Positions 62,224 to 64,000 of a stretch of DNA of 64,000 bases are shown piece after piece. This DNA comes from Phycisphaerales bacterium (GTDB taxonomy: Bacteria; Planctomycetota; Phycisphaerae; Phycisphaerales; SM1A02). The stretch is taken from the NCBI GenBank assembly GCA_009691705.1, contig SIAR01000004.1, positions 22,951 through 86,950 on the forward strand. The letters run 5' to 3'. The position numbers were made by a program, and so were the translations under genes. Position 1 is the first letter of the stretch; every line of letters begins with the position of its first letter. The notes under the pieces are model-generated. The model ran no database searches. It was not told where the DNA came from and saw nothing but the letters and a program-made list of their open reading frames with translations.

Positions 62224-64000
62224 ATGCATACCCCACAAATCGGTCGCCCAACTGGCGCCGTTGCTCTATCACTTGCTGCAATCGTCGCTCTAATGGCACT
62301 CAATGCCGGAGCTGACGTCTCGAAGAAGAGTGCCCTGGTGGGCAGCGCGGACCTCACCATTCGCGAACTCTCGCGGTTTCAGCTTTGCACGCTCGCGCTG
62401 CCAACTGATCTTCCAGCCCATGCTGAATTTTTGATTCCAGTACAGGATGGCTTCGCGACCGTAGCGATCGACAAGGTGTCTATTCGCAGCGACCACTTCA
62501 AAGTGCTCGTCGACTCAGGCGGTGGCGTACTCACTGAAGTTGCCGCGCCAGCGATTCGTACCTACCGCGGATCACTCGCGGGACGACCAGGGACCATCGT
62601 CACTGGCTCTCTCCTTCCCAGCGGGTTCAGTGGCGTGATCCATCTCGAAAACGAGACGACTTGGATCGTTCAACCGCTCAGCGACTTTCGACCTGACATG
62701 CCAGCCTTCGGACAACATGTGGCCTACTCCACCGCTGATGCGATTCCAGATGGCCGCGGATGCGCGCTAGGTCGTCCAGGATTCCCCATGGCGAAGTATC
62801 AATCGCCTCTCTCTGCTGCAATCGACGCCGGGGAAACATCCAACGAGGGTGGCATCGCAGGAACAACCCCTTCGCAAGTCGAACTCGGATGTGAGACGGA
62901 CTACGAGTTCTTTCAGAAGAACTCTTCGAGCGTTCCCAACACTGTGAACGACATCGAACTGATCGTCAGCAACGTCAACACGGTCTACGACCGCGATGTC
63001 AACATCACATTTGAACTTGGGACACTCGTGATTCGATCGGATGTAGCCGATCCATACACGACGACAACGATCGATGGGCGGCTGACTGAATTCGGCACGA
63101 AGTGGGCAACAGCACCGGAGTCCGGAATCTATCGCGACATATCTCACATGTTTTCGGGTTACAACTATGCAGGAGGCGCAATCGGACTCGCGTACCTCGG
63201 AGTGGTTTGCAATGCGATTAACAACGCCCAGTACGGAGTGGTCGAGAGCCGCTACATCACGACGCTTGGGTATCGAATATCGCTCTCGGCACACGAACTC
63301 GGTCACAACTGGGATGCGACGCACTGTGACGCTCAGGGCACTGCCGCATGCCACATCATGTGCTCATCCAATGGTGGATGCGGTGGAATCACAGGAACAA
63401 ACCTGAAGTTCGATGCGTTGACGATTTCAGAAGTCGGCACCTACCTCGGACAGGTCGGATGTGACTTCGCTCGACCAGCTCCCGCCGCCCTTCCATTTAC
63501 AGAGACGTTCGCAGCGACAACATTGGCGACCGCTCGTTGGACATACAACGATGGTGGTGCCGTGAATGGCAATGCGGCGTCTGAGCCTTCGGCACCATAT
63601 GCGCTCAATCTCGCATCGGCGGGAACAGGCACCTACGACGACGATGAGGTTCGCACGAACTACATGTTGCTCGGTGGTCTCGCAGCAGCCACGGCGAGTT
63701 ACAAGGTTGAGCGCACTGGAGTCGAGGCCGGCGAGACATTGATCGTTGAATATCTCAACAACACTCTGGACTGGACAGCTCTCAACACGCTTACATCCGA
63801 TGGCACCAATCAAGCGACCTTTACGACCTATACCCACTCGCTTCCAAGCAACGCCCGCCACAACCAATTCCGCTTGCGCTTTCGGGTCGACGGCAACGAC
63901 GCTGGCGACAATTGGTTTGTGGACGATGTGAACGTGTATGTCGTCGCGGCTCCGACACCACCAGCCAATGACGAGTGCAATGCCGCGACTGTTGTGACGC
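62224..64000 (+). CDS. Secreted zinc metalloprotease (reprolysin/M12-like), truncated by window edge
   Basis: The frame is open from 62224 (or 62206, in frame) to the end of the window, 592 codons. A signal segment (AVALSLAAIVALMALNAGA) starts it. A propeptide-like region with a ligand-like Cys (GRGCALGRPGF) leads to a catalytic domain with the zinc motif HELGHNWDATHC (His357, Glu358, His361, His367), the extended HExxHxxxxxH of metzincins, and CHIMCSSNGGCGG containing the Met-turn. The C-terminal part is a beta-sandwich like MAM or cohesin-type ligand domains (about 430-570). The end is not in the window, so full domain make-up is unknown. Confidence 0.88.
   Translation, partial: MHTPQIGRPTGAVALSLAAIVALMALNAGADVSKKSALVGSADLTIRELSRFQLCTLALPTDLPAHAEFLIPVQDGFATVAIDKVSIRSDHFKVLVDSGGGVLTEVAAPAIRTYRGSLAGRPGTIVTGSLLPSGFSGVIHLENETTWIVQPLSDFRPDMPAFGQHVAYSTADAIPDGRGCALGRPGFPMAKYQSPLSAAIDAGETSNEGGIAGTTPSQVELGCETDYEFFQKNSSSVPNTVNDIELIVSNVNTVYDRDVNITFELGTLVIRSDVADPYTTTTIDGRLTEFGTKWATAPESGIYRDISHMFSGYNYAGGAIGLAYLGVVCNAINNAQYGVVESRYITTLGYRISLSAHELGHNWDATHCDAQGTAACHIMCSSNGGCGGITGTNLKFDALTISEVGTYLGQVGCDFARPAPAALPFTETFAATTLATARWTYNDGGAVNGNAASEPSAPYALNLASAGTGTYDDDEVRTNYMLLGGLAAATASYKVERTGVEAGETLIVEYLNNTLDWTALNTLTSDGTNQATFTTYTHSLPSNARHNQFRLRFRVDGNDAGDNWFVDDVNVYVVAAPTPPANDECNAATVVT

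Overview
The window reads as chromosomal DNA of a planctomycete, most likely class Phycisphaerae. Four secreted proteins carry a PEP-CTERM-like tail (PAPGAVALLGLAGL followed by an Arg cluster in the clearest cases). Three secreted proteins end in paired dockerin-like Ca-binding repeats (DxNxDGxxDGADLAxLLSxWG). Other pointers are ECF sigma/membrane-protein pairs, a DUF2231-cytochrome c-leucine-rich fusion and a cytochrome-formylglycine-enzyme-like fusion. The cell has a Gram-negative envelope: RND efflux with an outer-membrane factor, KdsC, LspA, lipoproteins, MltA and a lipid A L-Ara4N operon. I see no rRNA, CRISPR array, insertion sequence, integrase or phage gene. The assignment to Phycisphaerae is an inference from these traits.

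Layout. 1-1443 (-): agmatine-to-putrescine genes (aguB, then aguA cut by the window edge). 1611-7387 (+): tripartite RND efflux operon. 7384-8563 (-): kdsC and pcp. 8649-10201: first ECF sigma/partner pair. 10228-16145: glycosyltransferase, dockerin-tailed secreted proteins, a heme/FGE-like fusion, a chagasin-like lipoprotein preceded by a STAS-like stub, and a glycine-zipper lipoprotein. 16164-20886 (-): a tight four-gene cluster, CsgG/PEGA-like, COG3014-like, YcfL-like and LpoB-like, three of the four being lipoproteins. 20996-24974: PEP-CTERM protein, DUF4126 membrane protein, YbhB/PEBP protein, two methyltransferases. 25194-28181 (-): DevBCA/MacAB-like ABC exporter. 28302-29953: second ECF pair, paralogous to the first. 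30176-30796: PEP-CTERM protein and a strong terminator.

30956-38374 (-) is a nearly complete arnBCADT operon for making 4-amino-4-deoxy-L-arabinose and attaching it to lipid A, followed by a sulfotransferase-like gene. 38375-38823 is a repeat-rich non-coding stretch ending in a terminator, then tRNA-Pro(GGG) and tRNA-Ser(GGA). 39116-47164 is housekeeping: truB, lspA, a DksA-like protein, accA, proC, an ABC-2 exporter, mltA, tatA. 47196-51905 holds a saccharopine-dehydrogenase-like gene, a nuclease-like gene broken by one in-frame stop, and two secreted proteins of unknown function. 51886-58754: cytochrome/LRR membrane protein, dinB, murG, ftsW, miaB. 58855-64000: tandem PEP-CTERM paralogues, a dockerin-tailed secreted protein, and a zinc metalloprotease running off the end.

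Genes are dense, with many 1-8 base start/stop overlaps (ATGA type), so most same-strand runs are probably operons. The items most worth a second look are the arn operon with its sulfotransferase, the four-gene CsgG/COG3014/YcfL/LpoB cluster, the nuclease-like gene whose expected catalytic Glu codon is a stop, and the STAS-like stub fused in frame to a chagasin-like lipoprotein.
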